Positions 37,173 through 49,300 of a DNA stretch of 64,000 nucleotides are shown in pieces. The DNA is taken from contig JAJNNY010000010.1 of assembly GCA_022453515.1 (NCBI GenBank), positions 186,001 through 250,000 of the forward strand, read 5' to 3'. Positions within the stretch are counted from its first letter, which is position 1; the number at the start of each line of letters is the position of its first letter. The notes beneath the pieces are model-generated. The model was given only the letters and a program-made list of their open reading frames with translations, made no database searches and was not told where the DNA came from. This DNA is from Astrocystis sublimbata. Its lineage: Eukaryota; Ascomycota; Sordariomycetes; Xylariales; Xylariaceae. The position numbers were made by a program, and so were the translations under genes.

Positions 37173-38474
37173 TTAAAATAGGTCATCCTCTTTCACGAGT
37201 ACAGACCGATTGAGATGTTCTGGAGATGATGATGGAATCCCAGCAAGGTGCAGTGTTAGCTCCAGATCTCCCAGTAGCGACTTCAAAACGTGCGATACGC
37301 CATCCTCGCCACCTAGAGCCAGACCATATATGTAGGGTCTTCCGATCAGGCACATTTTCGCGCCCAGAGCGAGAGCCTTGGCGATGTCAGCGCCACACCG
37401 GATGCCTGAGTCGAAGAGAACGTCGATCTTGTCACCAACAGCATCAACAATCCGTGGGAGAACACCAAGAGAGCTAACACCACCATCCGACTGTCTGCCA
37501 CCATGGTTGCTCACTACAATTCCCTGTACACCAATCTCCACGCATCTCTTGGCGTCCTCTACGGACTGGATGCCCTTGAGAACGATAGGGCCTTTCCAAT
37601 GTTCTTGGAGGAACTTGACATCTTCGAACGAGTGACTAAGCCCGGGGAAGACGGTGTGTGTCCACTCAGATACCGCTGCACCCATATCTTCGTCAACTGC
37701 TTTCCCATGCTTCTTCTTGAAGTGCTCGCGAAAAACAGGGTCAGTCAGACCAATAGCCACACCGATCTGATCGGACCGCAAAAAGGGGTTATAGCTCGTG
37801 ACCAAGTCAGTTCAGGGGTGTTCTCATGAAACAAGAAGGAATACATTGTCTTACCCGTTGTCCATATCGCTTGGACGCCACCCTAGAATGTATGTATCTA
37901 GAGTGACGAACAGAGCTGAGAATCCGGCCTTCTCAGCACGTTTAAGCATCGATACAGTGATATCATTCTGTTCGTTTGGTGGCCAGTACAGCTGGAACCA
38001 GCGATCCCCATCTCCATTCGCTTTAGCAACATCTTCAATGCTCGTGCTGCTCGCTGTGCTCATTATGTAAGGGACGTTCTGCTTTGCGGCGGCCGCGGCA
38101 GCAGCCATTTCTCCATCCGGGTTGAATATTCTTTGCACGCCAACGGGCGCACACGCGATAGGGAAGGGCAGCTTCTTGCCCAGGACATCGACCGAGAGAT
38201 TTGGCAGACCCTCCGTTTTCACGAGGCGTCGCGGAATAATGGACCATCTTCCGAAAGCAGCGCGGTTCTTGCTCGCTGTCTCTCCTGTGCCGGCTGAGCC
38301 AACAACATAGCCCTTGCTGTCAGCCGACATGCGCTCTGCTGCCAGGCTCTCCCATTCCAGCGGTTTGAAGGTGAAAGGTGGGCGCTGGTACTTCAAGCCC
38401 TTCTGGTAAACGGAGGATTCATATTCTACCGGGTCTTCGGTGCTGCGTTTGCCTGGATGACTGTTGTACTGCAT
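37173..38474 (-). CDS. FMN-dependent alpha-hydroxy-acid dehydrogenase (lactate 2-monooxygenase-like)
   Basis: Two minus-strand exons, 38474-37855 and 37794-37173, with a 60-nt intron whose acceptor is GAG, give 413 residues. The fold is a TIM barrel that oxidises 2-hydroxy acids with FMN. Family blocks include FGRWSIIPRRLVK, FPIACAPVGVQRI (FMN binding), IMSTASSTSIEDV, WFQLYWP, LFVTLDT and IVLKGIQ. The catalytic His304 and substrate-binding Arg307 lie in SNHGGRQSDGG, and the FMN-phosphate site in FDSGIRCGADIAKALALGA. No cytochrome b5 domain precedes it, so it is not flavocytochrome b2. The motif has S where L is usual (HGGRQLDG). The start is the only in-frame ATG before the conserved region. 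The frame stays open about 60 nt further upstream without an ATG, so a missed 5' exon is possible. The exact substrate is unknown. Confidence 0.88.
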
Positions 38475-40403
38475 CGTGTTTACTTGATCCCAAGGCAACG
38501 CACCGCATTCGACGATTTGACTCGAGAAATCTAAACAGTGAAGTGTTGTTTATGCTGTCGGGACTCCCATCATGTCATGATGGTTCATTGCTTTTGGCCT
38601 GCAGTCCGGTGGTTCCGGTCGTTCTACTACCTAGTGTACGTCATGCGGCTGGCAGGATGTCTGTGGGTTCGGCCTAGTGAGATCATATTGATGGGACGAC
38701 GCTTCGTGATGTCATCTCGGGGGTGAGCTACGCGCGAAGAGAGGCAGCTTGCATTTGCATATATTGCAACTTCCCAGTCTCACCTTGGATTTTCCAACGC
38801 TATCGGAAGCGCGACACGAAGTAAGTATGCAGAGTGTACTTTCTCAACGCTACTGAAGCTTTGTGGCGCTCCGGGTGTGAGTGCCCTGGCGACATTTATT
38901 TGCGCTTGAGTGCCCAGAAAATGCGAAATTCAGGCCTAGAGACAAGGAATATGGTACTGCGCGTGGAAAGGGCTCAATGCTCGATTTCCATGTTGCTGTG
39001 GTGATTGAACTCGCCAACAAAGGCGGGAAACAATCATGAGATTAGGTAGCTCTAGGTTGAGACTCAGATTCAGACTCATCACGTTGCCAATTGCGCACTC
39101 TGGATCGATAACATGCCGTTATGTTAATGAGATGATAGAATAGTACCTAAGGTAGTGTGGTTTTACTGGTGACGTTTTGTTTCGTGTATCACAACGGCTG
39201 TACATCATGATAGTAACAAATGCTGAATAAAAACTTTATCGTTCACCACTGCAGCAGGAAGTATAATTTATGGTTGCATCCCAGCCTTGAGTCCTTGAGT
39301 GACCGAATTTGGTCATCCGGCAACAGTAGGAGGTTGGCGATCTCAGGCTGGTAGGTACCGGCAGAAGCTGGGAGTAAAGACGCAGGACATCTAGTGGGGC
39401 TAGATTAGGTGGGGGTCTGGCTGCCTGGACACGTTCAATGGGGCAGCTGCATGCAACGCCTGCGTTATCAGTGGCTGGTTGGGGGGGGGACCCCTCCTCA
39501 GGCAGAGTCTAGGCAACCGGTGGGGGCGGCGAGCCCGGCGAGCTCGGCCAGTGTTCAGAAGTCAAGAGCAGAACTTCAGGGTCAGAAGTCTGGGATCTGA
39601 AGACCGCATGTTACCTCCCTGTGCCCCTCAAGGTTGCATTGCATGCAATATGCACGCCTCGAAGTTGGCCTTGTGACCAATCTCTGCGACGCGGTCAACC
39701 ATTGCCTCCAACATACTATTACAGTCAAGTCCTACTTACACACCTCCGACAGCGGACAATGTCCAGTCCAACATGTGGGCCTATCTGACAGACGTCAGGT
39801 ATCTGTCTTGCTTGTCTGAGGAGCCGATGCCGATGCCGACGCCGACGCCCATGTCGATTTGTAGGTATGAAGTAGGTACATGGTGTACATGCGGCAGACT
39901 CGAATCCAAATTAAGAAAATCAAAAATTGCAAAGCTACCGGAAGCACGCAATCGTCTAGGGATCTTGGATTTTCAATGTAAATCTTTGCTACTACCTACC
40001 TGCGTCTCCATCGCCATCGGGGGTTGCGAAGCAGCAAATCATAGTCCTCGAACCGCCGGCATGGGGAGCCTCGCCTCTGCAGCTATGCGCCTGATCTAAG
40101 CTGTCATCGGCCTAGTCCTGTGCGGCAGATCCATCCAAAGTTCAACTCTGGTCTGAATTAGGCATGTTCAAATCGACCACAAGACATTGCTGAGGTTAGA
40201 TGTGGGTGGAGACGGGCACCTGGTGGGGTGCGGATGTAAGGCATCTTTTTGCTTTTTAAACAACGACGCTGTGAGGGAAAACGCTCTTTGTTCCAATATT
40301 TTATTTCGTCATTCCTCTCTCGCCTTGGGCGAACTGCCGCTTCTTGTTGCTCTTCTTAGTCATCGACTATCGTTTCCGATACAGATACAGGCTCGCAAGC
40401 ATC
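38475..40403. other. 1.9-kb divergent intergenic region
   Basis: Separates the FMN dehydrogenase (-) from the MFS transporter (+). No supported gene. A small imperfect GCCGAC/GCCGAT repeat lies at about 39827-39850 and a TACCTAAGGTA palindrome at about 39146. Confidence 0.5.
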
Positions 40404-42550
40404 ATGGCGACGACAGCTCAACGGCCGAAGCTGCCCGCTCAGCAGCTGGCCATTCTGGGTAAGCATACATGAGTTTTCTTTCTTGCTTAAACTATGAATC
40501 ACCTCACAACGCCTACTCATTTGAATGGCTGGTCTACCAAGGGAATTCGCGACTGGGCGTCCAGAACTTTTGAAGGAAAGCTGGGCTTGGGAGATTTTTG
40601 TTGTTCCAATATGTCGCCAAGATACCAACTCAAAGGAAAAGCAGATGATGTCCCCTGAATAGTTGCTTGTGTTTTGTGACTTGTTGATATTGGTGCGTCG
40701 AAGTCGCCTTGCCAAACTTCAAGCAGGCTTTCTTCTACGTAGGCAGGACGAAACAGATGGGGCAGCATTGATGGTTATGGCCTAACAAAGCGGCACAAAT
40801 TCCAGGAATCTCCCTCCCTCGCATGAACGCTAGCAGCTAACATACCGACTCAGCCGTTGCACGATTTGCCGAGCCGCTGGCCATGACATCTGTGTACCCA
40901 TACCTACCAGAAATGATAGCGAGCTTCGGCGTCCCGCAGAAGGATGTTGCAAAATGGGCCGGCGCTACTAGTTCCGTGTTTTCACTTACGCAGAGCTTGA
41001 CAGCCGTGCCATGGGGCCGAGCTTCTGACAGATTCGGAAGGAAACCAGCTATCATCACGGGACTATTCTGTACGATGGTCCTGTTTATAGCCTGGGGAAT
41101 GTCGACGAGTCTCGCAATGGCAATTGTCGTTCGTGGAATCCAGGGGGCCTGTAATGGAAATGGTACGTACTTACTGAACCATACCGGCCACTTTACTCTC
41201 TGACACGAAAATCCAGTTGGCATTATAAGGACAATGGTAGCAGAAATGGTTCAAGACCGAGAACTCCAACCCAAGGCATTTTCCATCATGCCTTTAGTAT
41301 GGAGTGTCGGTTCGGTCTTCGGTCCCGCATTTGGAGGGCTCTTCGCCAAACCTGCCGAGCAGTTTCCCGATCTTTTCGGCAATAGCCACTTCTTCACGAA
41401 GTTCCCCTTCGCCTTGCCCAATTTCCTGGGTGGAATTGTATTTCTCGTGTCTCTGTCGACGGCAGCGCTGTTCCTCAAAGAAACGCTGCAGAGCAAGCAG
41501 CATTCTCGCGACTGGGGTCTCATCTTAGGCCAGCGCATCACCGAGGCCTTCAAAGAGCATCCTCTCCGCCGCCAGCAGAAGCTGCGCCGCTACTCTCTTC
41601 AAGACGCCGAGGCCTCCGCGCCACTCCTCCACCCCGACGGGACCACCCCGAAAGCCGCCGCTGGCCATGATGCGCGTATCGAGAAGCCCATGGCACCCAG
41701 CATGTCGGCCGTCTTCACGCGGCAAACCGTCATCAGCCTGGTCGCATACACGTTCCTCGCGCTACACTCCGTCGCCTTCGACCAGGTTCTGCCCGTATTC
41801 TTGAACTACCCGGAGCTCGAGCATACGCCAGAGAACACCTTCCCGCCGCTCTACTTCTCCGGCGGCTTCGGCCTGACCTCGGGGCGCATCGGGACCATTT
41901 TCACGTTATACGGCATCGTCAGCGGCGCGATCCAATTCGTGCTGTTCCCGCCGCTGTGCGCGCGTTTCGGCGTGCTCAACTGCTTCCGCGCGTGCGCTCT
42001 GACTTTTCCGTTCGTGTACCTGCTACTGCCCTTCACCGTGCTCATCGCGGATGTCAGGCTGCGCTACGCAGCGCTGATGGCTGCTATGGTGACTAAGGCT
42101 TTCTGCGTCATTATCGGCTTCCCGTGCTCCACCATCCTGCTGACCAATAGCGCGGCGTCCTTGAGCATTCTGGGCACTCTGAACGGCTTCGCGACAGCCT
42201 TCAGCGGGCTGGGGCGAGCCAGTGGGCCTGCTCTCACGGGCGTCGCGTTCTCGTGGGGCGTGAAACATAACATGATCGGCATCCCCTGGTGGATCCTGTG
42301 CGCGATTGCGGCTGTAGGAGCCCTGCCTGTGTGGATGATCGTCGAGGGCGAGGGCCCGAGTGCGGGGAACGGGCAATTGAGTGACGCCGAGGATACCGAG
42401 GATGCGCTCGAGTTCGAGGAGGAAGATGAAGACGCAGGTGCCTTGCCTGGTGGCCCTGGAGCTTCACATGGGGGAAACGACTGTGGGCGGCAAGGCTCAG
42501 TTCACAAAGCTAGCGAAGAAACGCGCAGCACCGGTTATGGAACTATCTGA
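40404..42550 (+). CDS. MFS transporter (DHA1-like, ZIFL/multidrug type)
   Basis: Three exons, 40404-40458, 40854-41162 and 41217-42550, give 565 residues. Exon 1 codes only 18 residues; its link to exon 2 is supported because the joined LPAQQLAILAVARFAEPLAMTSVYPYLPEM region is the standard start of helix 1 in this group. The loop 2-3 signature GRASDRFGRKPAI is present, and about twelve helices can be traced. A long cytosolic loop with basic and Ser-rich sequence (about residues 230-280) divides the halves. The C-terminal tail is hydrophilic and acidic (DAEDTEDALEFEEEDEDA). It is expected at the plasma or vacuolar membrane as a proton-driven antiporter; the substrate is unknown. The first intron (395 nt) is much longer than the others in this window; the second is 54 nt. 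Confidence 0.92.
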
Positions 42551-43237
42551 CGTTTGAAAAATGAGGATAATGGATGGCACACAAAGTATTTGGCTCGAAA
42601 GCCTTGAAGATATGAATGAGACGGGTTGACATTCACACCTTGGGTATAACATTATGGAGCTCTTACACATAGCACGGCGTTACGGACTAGAAAATCAGGT
42701 TATTGCTTTAGTTTTGCCATCTCCCATGTCATACAGAGCTTGAGTACCGTGGAGAATCTTGATACGAAATATTAGTCGACCTCTGCTTGACCTTGGTGAC
42801 TTCAGTATTCGGAATTTCAGCTCCAAATACTTGGTATATTTTGTAATTACTTTTATGTTCACTAAATTGATTTATAAATCTGACGCATGCACAGAGAACA
42901 GTTCATTTGGGGGCATAACCATCAAGAGATGTGTAGATACCAATTTAGTTCAATCATTTGAGTTCAGCAGGTTTTAAACTACTTGTGCTGCTCATTATTT
43001 GACGATAGACATACCGACATCCTACCAAACCAGAAAGACTTTTCCTACCCTCACCCCGCTCAAAACCCAGTAGCCCATCCTGAACGCCATCCAATAACAC
43101 GACTCCTCGTCATCAGCCATCAAGTCATGCATGTGAAGATGTTACTCTCCGTATACTCCACTCGACTACGGACTAAAATTTTCATAGCCGCACGAGCTTG
43201 AGTTTTCAGTGATTATGTCAATCGTGTAAGCGAGACT
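42551..43237. other. Intergenic region between convergent genes
   Basis: AT-rich 3' flanks of the MFS and IMP dehydrogenase genes; nothing else is supported. Confidence 0.5.
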
Positions 43238-45080
43238 TTAAGCATAAAGCTTTTTCTCGTAGCTCTCCATGTTGACGTTGCCCTCAAGCTGAGCGCTGGT
43301 GGTTCGGATTTCGAATCGCAGAGAGCCCTTGGTGGCGCTCTGGTGTAGCTCTGTCAAGCTCTTCTGGCCACAGTCTTGCATCGAGTGCTTGACACCAGCA
43401 GCTAGATAAGGTACGAATGTGTTGACGGACCCGCGATGGGCGACAGCTCCAGACACGCCCTGAGCAACGAGAACGCTGTCACCTTCGCTGAAGTATCGAG
43501 CAGTGCCAGCATTACTAGCTTGGCTATCCTTGTTACCGGCGCCAGCCTTCTTGTCTTGCATAGCATCGATACTTCCCATGCCACGGTAGGCCTTGACAAG
43601 CCTACCTTCTCGCGAAACGAACGATGTGCCGGGAGACTCGGTTGTACCGGCGAGTAGACCACCCATCATGATGGTCGAGGCACCGAGAGCCAGACCTTTC
43701 ACGATGTGGCCCACATTCTGCACACCACCGTCGGCAATGCATGGAACGCCGAAGCGGGCGGCAAAGCTACAGACCGAGAAGACGGCAGCGGCCTGGGGTC
43801 GGCCAACGGCCATGACCTCTTGGGTGATACAGGCGCTTCCACTGCCCATTCCAATACGCAGGCCATCGACGCCCGCGGCAATCAAGGTAGCAGCTTGCTC
43901 GCGGGTAACAACGTTACCGCCAATGACATCTAGCTTGGGGTATTCTTGTTTGATCCACTTGATCATCTCAACCTGGAACATGCTGTTGCCCTGGCTGCTG
44001 TCGAGGATGATGATGTCCAAGCCAGCGTCTACAAGCTTCTGCAGACGTATCTTGTCCTCCGGCCGGGTTCCGATGGATGCAGCGCAGATGAGTTGCTTAG
44101 AATCAGGTAGCTTCGAGGCCAGCGGGAAATGTAGGTTTTTGGTCAAATCAGACCGCGAGATCATCGACACAAGGTTGAAGTCTTGGTCGACGATGGGAAG
44201 CTTGCCCTTCTTGGACTGGGCAAGAATCTTGTTGGCCTCTAGGAGCGTGACACCAGACTGGGCAGTGACGAGGTCGGTGACCATGACTTTGTCGACAGTG
44301 CGGCTTAGGTCATCCTCAAACTGAAGGTCACGGTTCGTGACGATGCCGAGAAGCTTGGAACCGAGCGTGCCGTCAGCTAGTAGCGCGTTAGCCATAGGAT
44401 CATTATCGGAGACGTAACGAGTGTGGTGCGGGAGGCATCATCATAAAGAGCATAAATTTTCTCCCCATGACATTGCTGTCGATACGGTGGAACGAAAGTT
44501 ATTGAGTTTGGGTTTGTAATCATAAGATGCGCAGGCGGCGGGAGAGACTTTGCAGGACTCGAGATCATGGGATGGGATAGGGCTTACCTGTGACAGGGAA
44601 ACCACCAAAGCCCCATTTCTCCTTGAGGGCTTTGGCCTCGGCGACGGTGGAGGTGGGGCTCATGACGATAGGGTCGTTGATGAAGCCGTTCTCGTAGCGC
44701 TTGACATTCCGGACCATCTGTGCCTGGGCATCTGGGGAGCAGTTGTGGTGGATGACACCCAAGCCGCCCTGCAGGGCCATGTGGATGGCCATCTCGTGCT
44801 CGGTGACTGTGTCCATGGGGGAGGAGACGAAGGGGGTCTTGAGAGTGATGTTCCTGGTGATGGGAGAGTCAAGGACGACCTCGGAGGCAGGGAAGCCGAT
44901 GTAGCCGGGCAGGATGAGGAAGTCATTGTAGGTCAGGCCACCACGGGTCTTGGTGTCCATCAGCTCTTCGATGGACAGGCCATCGAAGGACGGGTATTCC
45001 TTGAGAAGCTCGATGGCCTTGGCGTGGTCGAGGAAGTCCGACTTGCCGTTGACGGCAGACTGACCGTTCGTGGAAGGCAT
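43238..45080 (-). CDS. Inosine-5'-monophosphate dehydrogenase
   Basis: Two minus-strand exons, 45080-44588 and 44376-43238, with a 211-nt intron, give 543 residues. The enzyme oxidises IMP to XMP with NAD, the rate-limiting step of guanine nucleotide synthesis, in the cytosol. The barrel starts with [12 protein letters not shown] and [11 protein letters not shown]. The CBS pair spans about residues 130-250, and the intron falls inside it (GFPVT then [17 protein letters not shown]). The NAD region is ILDSSQGNS. Catalytic Cys347 lies in [12 protein letters not shown], and the flap carries [12 protein letters not shown]. The SYEKKLY end is standard. An open frame runs upstream of 45080, but the conserved ascomycete N-terminus begins there. 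A spurious open stretch ([10 protein letters not shown]) just before exon 2 is excluded by the TAG acceptor that restores the family sequence. The gene is divergent from the IQGAP gene. Confidence 0.96.
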
Positions 45081-46311
45081 GGTGTAGAATGAAGAACTAG
45101 AAGCTGAGATAGCAGCGAGGTCGAAGACTGGCAGCAAGGCGAGGTGAGTCGAGTGACCAGGTCGGCGCGCTTGAGCTTGATCTTCTTCCCAAGAGAAAAA
45201 AAAAGGAAGAAGGAGAACCTGGCGGCCGAGTCGCACCAGAATTTTATTAAAGCCTGACGGGGGTGGTCGCGCCAATAGGCCAATAGCGCGGGGCAGCTCT
45301 GTGGATCCTTAGACCCTTCAAGGCTTCAACAGCAGAAAATTCCAAGTTCTCTTTATCGATAACCCTGCTCTCGATACCTGTGTAGGTAATGACTACTATG
45401 GGTAGGTAAGCATGAGCGGCACAGGCTATCCTCGGCTTTGGGCTTCATCGCTGTGGCTGATGCGTTGCAGCCCTCCAAGTGCCAAGTGAGGGGCATGTGT
45501 GTGTGGCTGGTGGCGGCTGCCCGAGCTGCCGTGGCTAGTGTTGGGGCTAGTACCTACCTACCGGGCTTAGTACCGCTAGTGGCCGGACCGGTTGCTCTTG
45601 CGCTTTCCCAGGAAAACAAATAAACAAATTGCCAATTCGGGACAGCATGATGCCCAAATGCCGCCTTCCCTGTCTCGCCTCGTCGTCTACCCTGTTTCCC
45701 AATTTGCGCTGCACTTCGATTCCATTCACCATCAACCAGGGTTGTTCGTGCTGGTAACCAACCGTGTGCCCATTCAATTGTCACCCCATTTACACAGCTC
45801 TCAACTCACACACTCACTCACACACCATCAAGACGCTCACCGCTCGCCATTCAACAACATTCCTATGCGACAGCCTTTGCATAGTTGGTTAGCAGCCTCT
45901 TCATCTCATGGGTGCGCTAGAGGCGCGCATCAAAGTAGGAATCAACGTCGAATGACGGTGTTTTCCCCTCCTAGAATCGAATTGTGATACGCTAGGTACA
46001 ACCATATTTAACATCAACGCTTGTTTATCGCCTCCAGCTGTCTGTCTGTCTGCAACGGCACCAGCGCCAACACAACCAACGCTCTAGACAGCTGTGCTGG
46101 ACCTCGATCATCAACTACAACCTTGCACTCGGCGAGGACACCTTCCAGGCGAATCTCTCCTTGACAGTCACGCCCTCACATTGTACTCCTCATACTCGCT
46201 GCTATGCAGAACGCCAGCCATTGACAGAACACCCGCACCATTCATCGCATCTCTCGTATATTCGCCTTCTGAGGTACACCACTTGCCGGACTGCTGGTGC
46301 GAGTCAACGAT
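45081..46311. other. Divergent promoter region of IMP dehydrogenase and IQGAP
   Basis: 1.2 kb between outward-facing starts. The IQGAP side is CT-rich and CA-rich (CACTCACTCACACACC near 45810), as in many fungal leaders. A small GTCTGTCTGTCTGC run lies near 46041. Confidence 0.5.
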
Positions 46312-49300
46312 ATGTCGTACCGGCCACACCCTCTCCGCCAGTCGTACACGGTCGACCCGCCAGCCGTGAATCGCCAGCCGTCGACAACGTCAACGGCCTC
46401 GTCGGGCTACTCGCACGCTTCGCTCAGTTCTGACACCTACAACCCCAGTCACGCCAGCACAGCTTCGTCCGTTGCTTCTAATGGGCATCGGCCGTCGACT
46501 CTCGGCCACAAGCGAGGCAAAAGCGAGGCCGCCATCCGACACCGCGCTGCCACCTTTGAGAAACCGGACGAGCCCCCCAAGAGCCCCGAGAAGATGTACA
46601 GCATGGCCAGGCAATCGCTGAGGCCTCTCGCTCAGGCCCCCGCCTCCCGCTCGCCTTCGCCTCCGCCTCCGCCGCCTCACACGCCTCCCCGTCGCCACGA
46701 GCCCCATGAACGGGGGCAGAGTATAGACATTGGCAAACTGTCCCTCTACGATGGCCAGAAGTCACCGACACCGTCGCCCACCTCTCTCTCGCGCCATGCC
46801 AACGCGCGTCCAACATCTATGCTTCTCACACGCTCCGACTCAATACGCCCCGATCCCGTCAAAAGCAACGCAAACCCCCATCAAGCTGTCGTGCACTCGC
46901 CTCTCGCCCGCCCGGATCTGCAGCAACTGGGACGCTCTTCGACGAGCCAGCTACGCACCTTGTCTAAATTGGCAGAGGATGGCTCGCCCGTGGAATTCGC
47001 CATCACTTCCCCAGCACAAGAAGTCGTAGGCTTGAGGGGTCGGCGCAGACTACAGCGCATGGGGACAGCGGGCGACGCGAGAAATGGCCAGCGCAGCGAT
47101 CGCTACGGATTTGAAGGGCGCAACTGGATGGACAAACAGCGCCAGTTCCTGCAAGCTTACGAATATCTGTGCCACATCGGAGAAGCCAAGGAATGGATTG
47201 AAGATGTCATCCACCGCCCTATTCCCCCCATTGTTGAGCTGGAGGAAGCCCTCAGAGACGGCGTGACCCTCGCCGAGATTGTCGAAGCTTTAAACCCCGA
47301 TCGAAGATACCGCATCTTTCGATCGCCACGTCTCCAAGCCAGACACTGGGACAACATCGCAACCTTCTTCCGCTACCTCGACGAAATGGAAATGCCCGAT
47401 CTGTTCCGCTTTGAACTCACAGACCTGTACGAGAAAAAGAACATACCCAAGGCCATCTACTGCGTCCATGCTCTCAGCTGGCTGCTGTTTCGAAAGGGCG
47501 TTGTCGACTTCAGGATAGGAAACCTGGTGGGTCAGCTGGAGTTTGAGCAGCACGAATTGGAAGCTACGCAGAAGGGCCTCGATAAGCTCGGTGTTAGTAT
47601 GCCTAGCTTTGGAAACATGGGCGCCGACTTTGGCGTGGAACTGCCTCCGCCAGAACCGGAAGAGACGGAGGAAGAGCGTGTTGATCGAGAATTAGCCGAG
47701 AACGAAGAAGCTATCATTGACCTCCAAGCTCAGATCCGTGGCGCCACACTCCGAATACAGCTCGGCCACGTCATGAGCCAATTGTGGGATTCGGAGGAAT
47801 GTCTCATAGACCTCCAGTCACGGATACGGGGAGAGTGGACGCGTCAAATCATCGACTATCGGCTTCAAATGCGCATGTTCGCCATCAATCTCCAGAGCGC
47901 TGCCCGTGGATTTCTTGTTCGCCGCCACATGATGAACCGAGAGCATGTCTGGAAGGCTGCTGAAAAAGATATTGTCAAGCTCCAGAGCTTGATGAGGGCC
48001 GCCAAGGCTCGCAACAAGGTACGAGATATAAAATCTCAATTGGCAGTGGCTAGTGGACCTGTGCGCAGCATTCAAGCTTTCGCTAGGGGTTATCTTGCAC
48101 GGAGGCGGGTTCATGCGCAACAGAAAGCAACTAGTAGTATGGCCGGTCCAGTGCTGCAACTACAAGCTGCGATCCGTGGAATGATAGCACGGGAGAAGGT
48201 GGAACATATTCTAGTTTCCTTGGAGGATCAGGCTCAAACTGTTGCAGGCTTACAAGCCATTGCCAGGGCGACGCTGACAAGACGCCAGATAAACCTGCAA
48301 AAGGAAGCTTTGCGTAGCTCCGGTCCTGGATGGGCAGCCATCCAAGCGGCAAGCCGTGGTCGCTTACTCCGGCAAGATGTTGCAGCCACAAAGTCCGAGC
48401 TCAAGCGGCATGATTCAGACATCGGTATGCTCCAGGCTCACGTACGGGCTGCAGCTGTTCGCCGAGAGATGTCACAGACAGTTGAAGCTCTACACGGCCA
48501 CGAAGCATCAATCCTCGACATGCAAGCCTTTGCACGAGCTGCAGCGGCGCGTCGAGAGATCTCGCATAAACTCGAAGCTTTGCACAGCCAGGAAACCTCG
48601 ATCCTCGAATTGCAAGCACACGTGCGGGCCGCAGCGGTTCGCCGCGAAATTTCTCAAAAAATAGAAGATCTACAAGATCACGAAACTTCAATACTCGATT
48701 TGCAGACGCTTGCACGTGGCATGATGTCCCGTCAACGCATTGCAACGATACTAGACTCCCTAGATGAGCATTCCGAAACCATCACTGATCTTCAAGCTCA
48801 CGCGCGTGGTTTCTTGTCTAGGAAATATCATTGCTCCCTGTTAGAAGAACTTGATTCACATGAGCAAGAAATTACTGAACTTCAAGCTCTAGCGAGAGCT
48901 ATGCTCTTACGATGCAACATTGGAGAAGTCCTCAATGAGCTCGAGGAACACGAAGACGAGATCGCCGAACTGCAATCGCTAGCGCAAGGGTTCATTGTGC
49001 GACGTCAATTTGCTGCCAAGCAAAAACACTTCAACGAGAATATGCAGAAGGTGGTCAAGATTCAGAGCTTCGTTCGAGCCAAGCTACAGGGAGAAGCCTA
49101 CAAGAGTCTCACAGGTGGAAAAAGTCCTCCAGTCGGTGCAGTGAAGAACTTTGTCCACTTGCTGAATGACAGCGACTTTGACTTCAACGAGGAAATAGAA
49201 TTCGAACGCGTACGAAAGACTGTGGTCCATCAGGTCCGACAAAACGAGATGCTTGAACAATATATCGATCAGCTAGACATCAAGATCGCTCTGTTAGTGA

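Noticed and set aside
43810..43835. Ala in place of Ile before the catalytic Cys of IMP dehydrogenase (GSACITQ)
   Set aside because: As far as I recall, filamentous ascomycete enzymes commonly carry Ala here, so it is not evidence of drug resistance or loss of function.
43593..44324. 243-codon plus-strand frame opposite IMP dehydrogenase
   Set aside because: Antisense shadow; the minus strand codes every IMPDH motif.
44377..44398. Extra N-terminal residues (DPMANALL) on the IMP dehydrogenase second exon
   Set aside because: They are intron sequence: the TAG acceptor next to them restores the FPVT-ADG family junction, and the frame further upstream has a stop without any AG.
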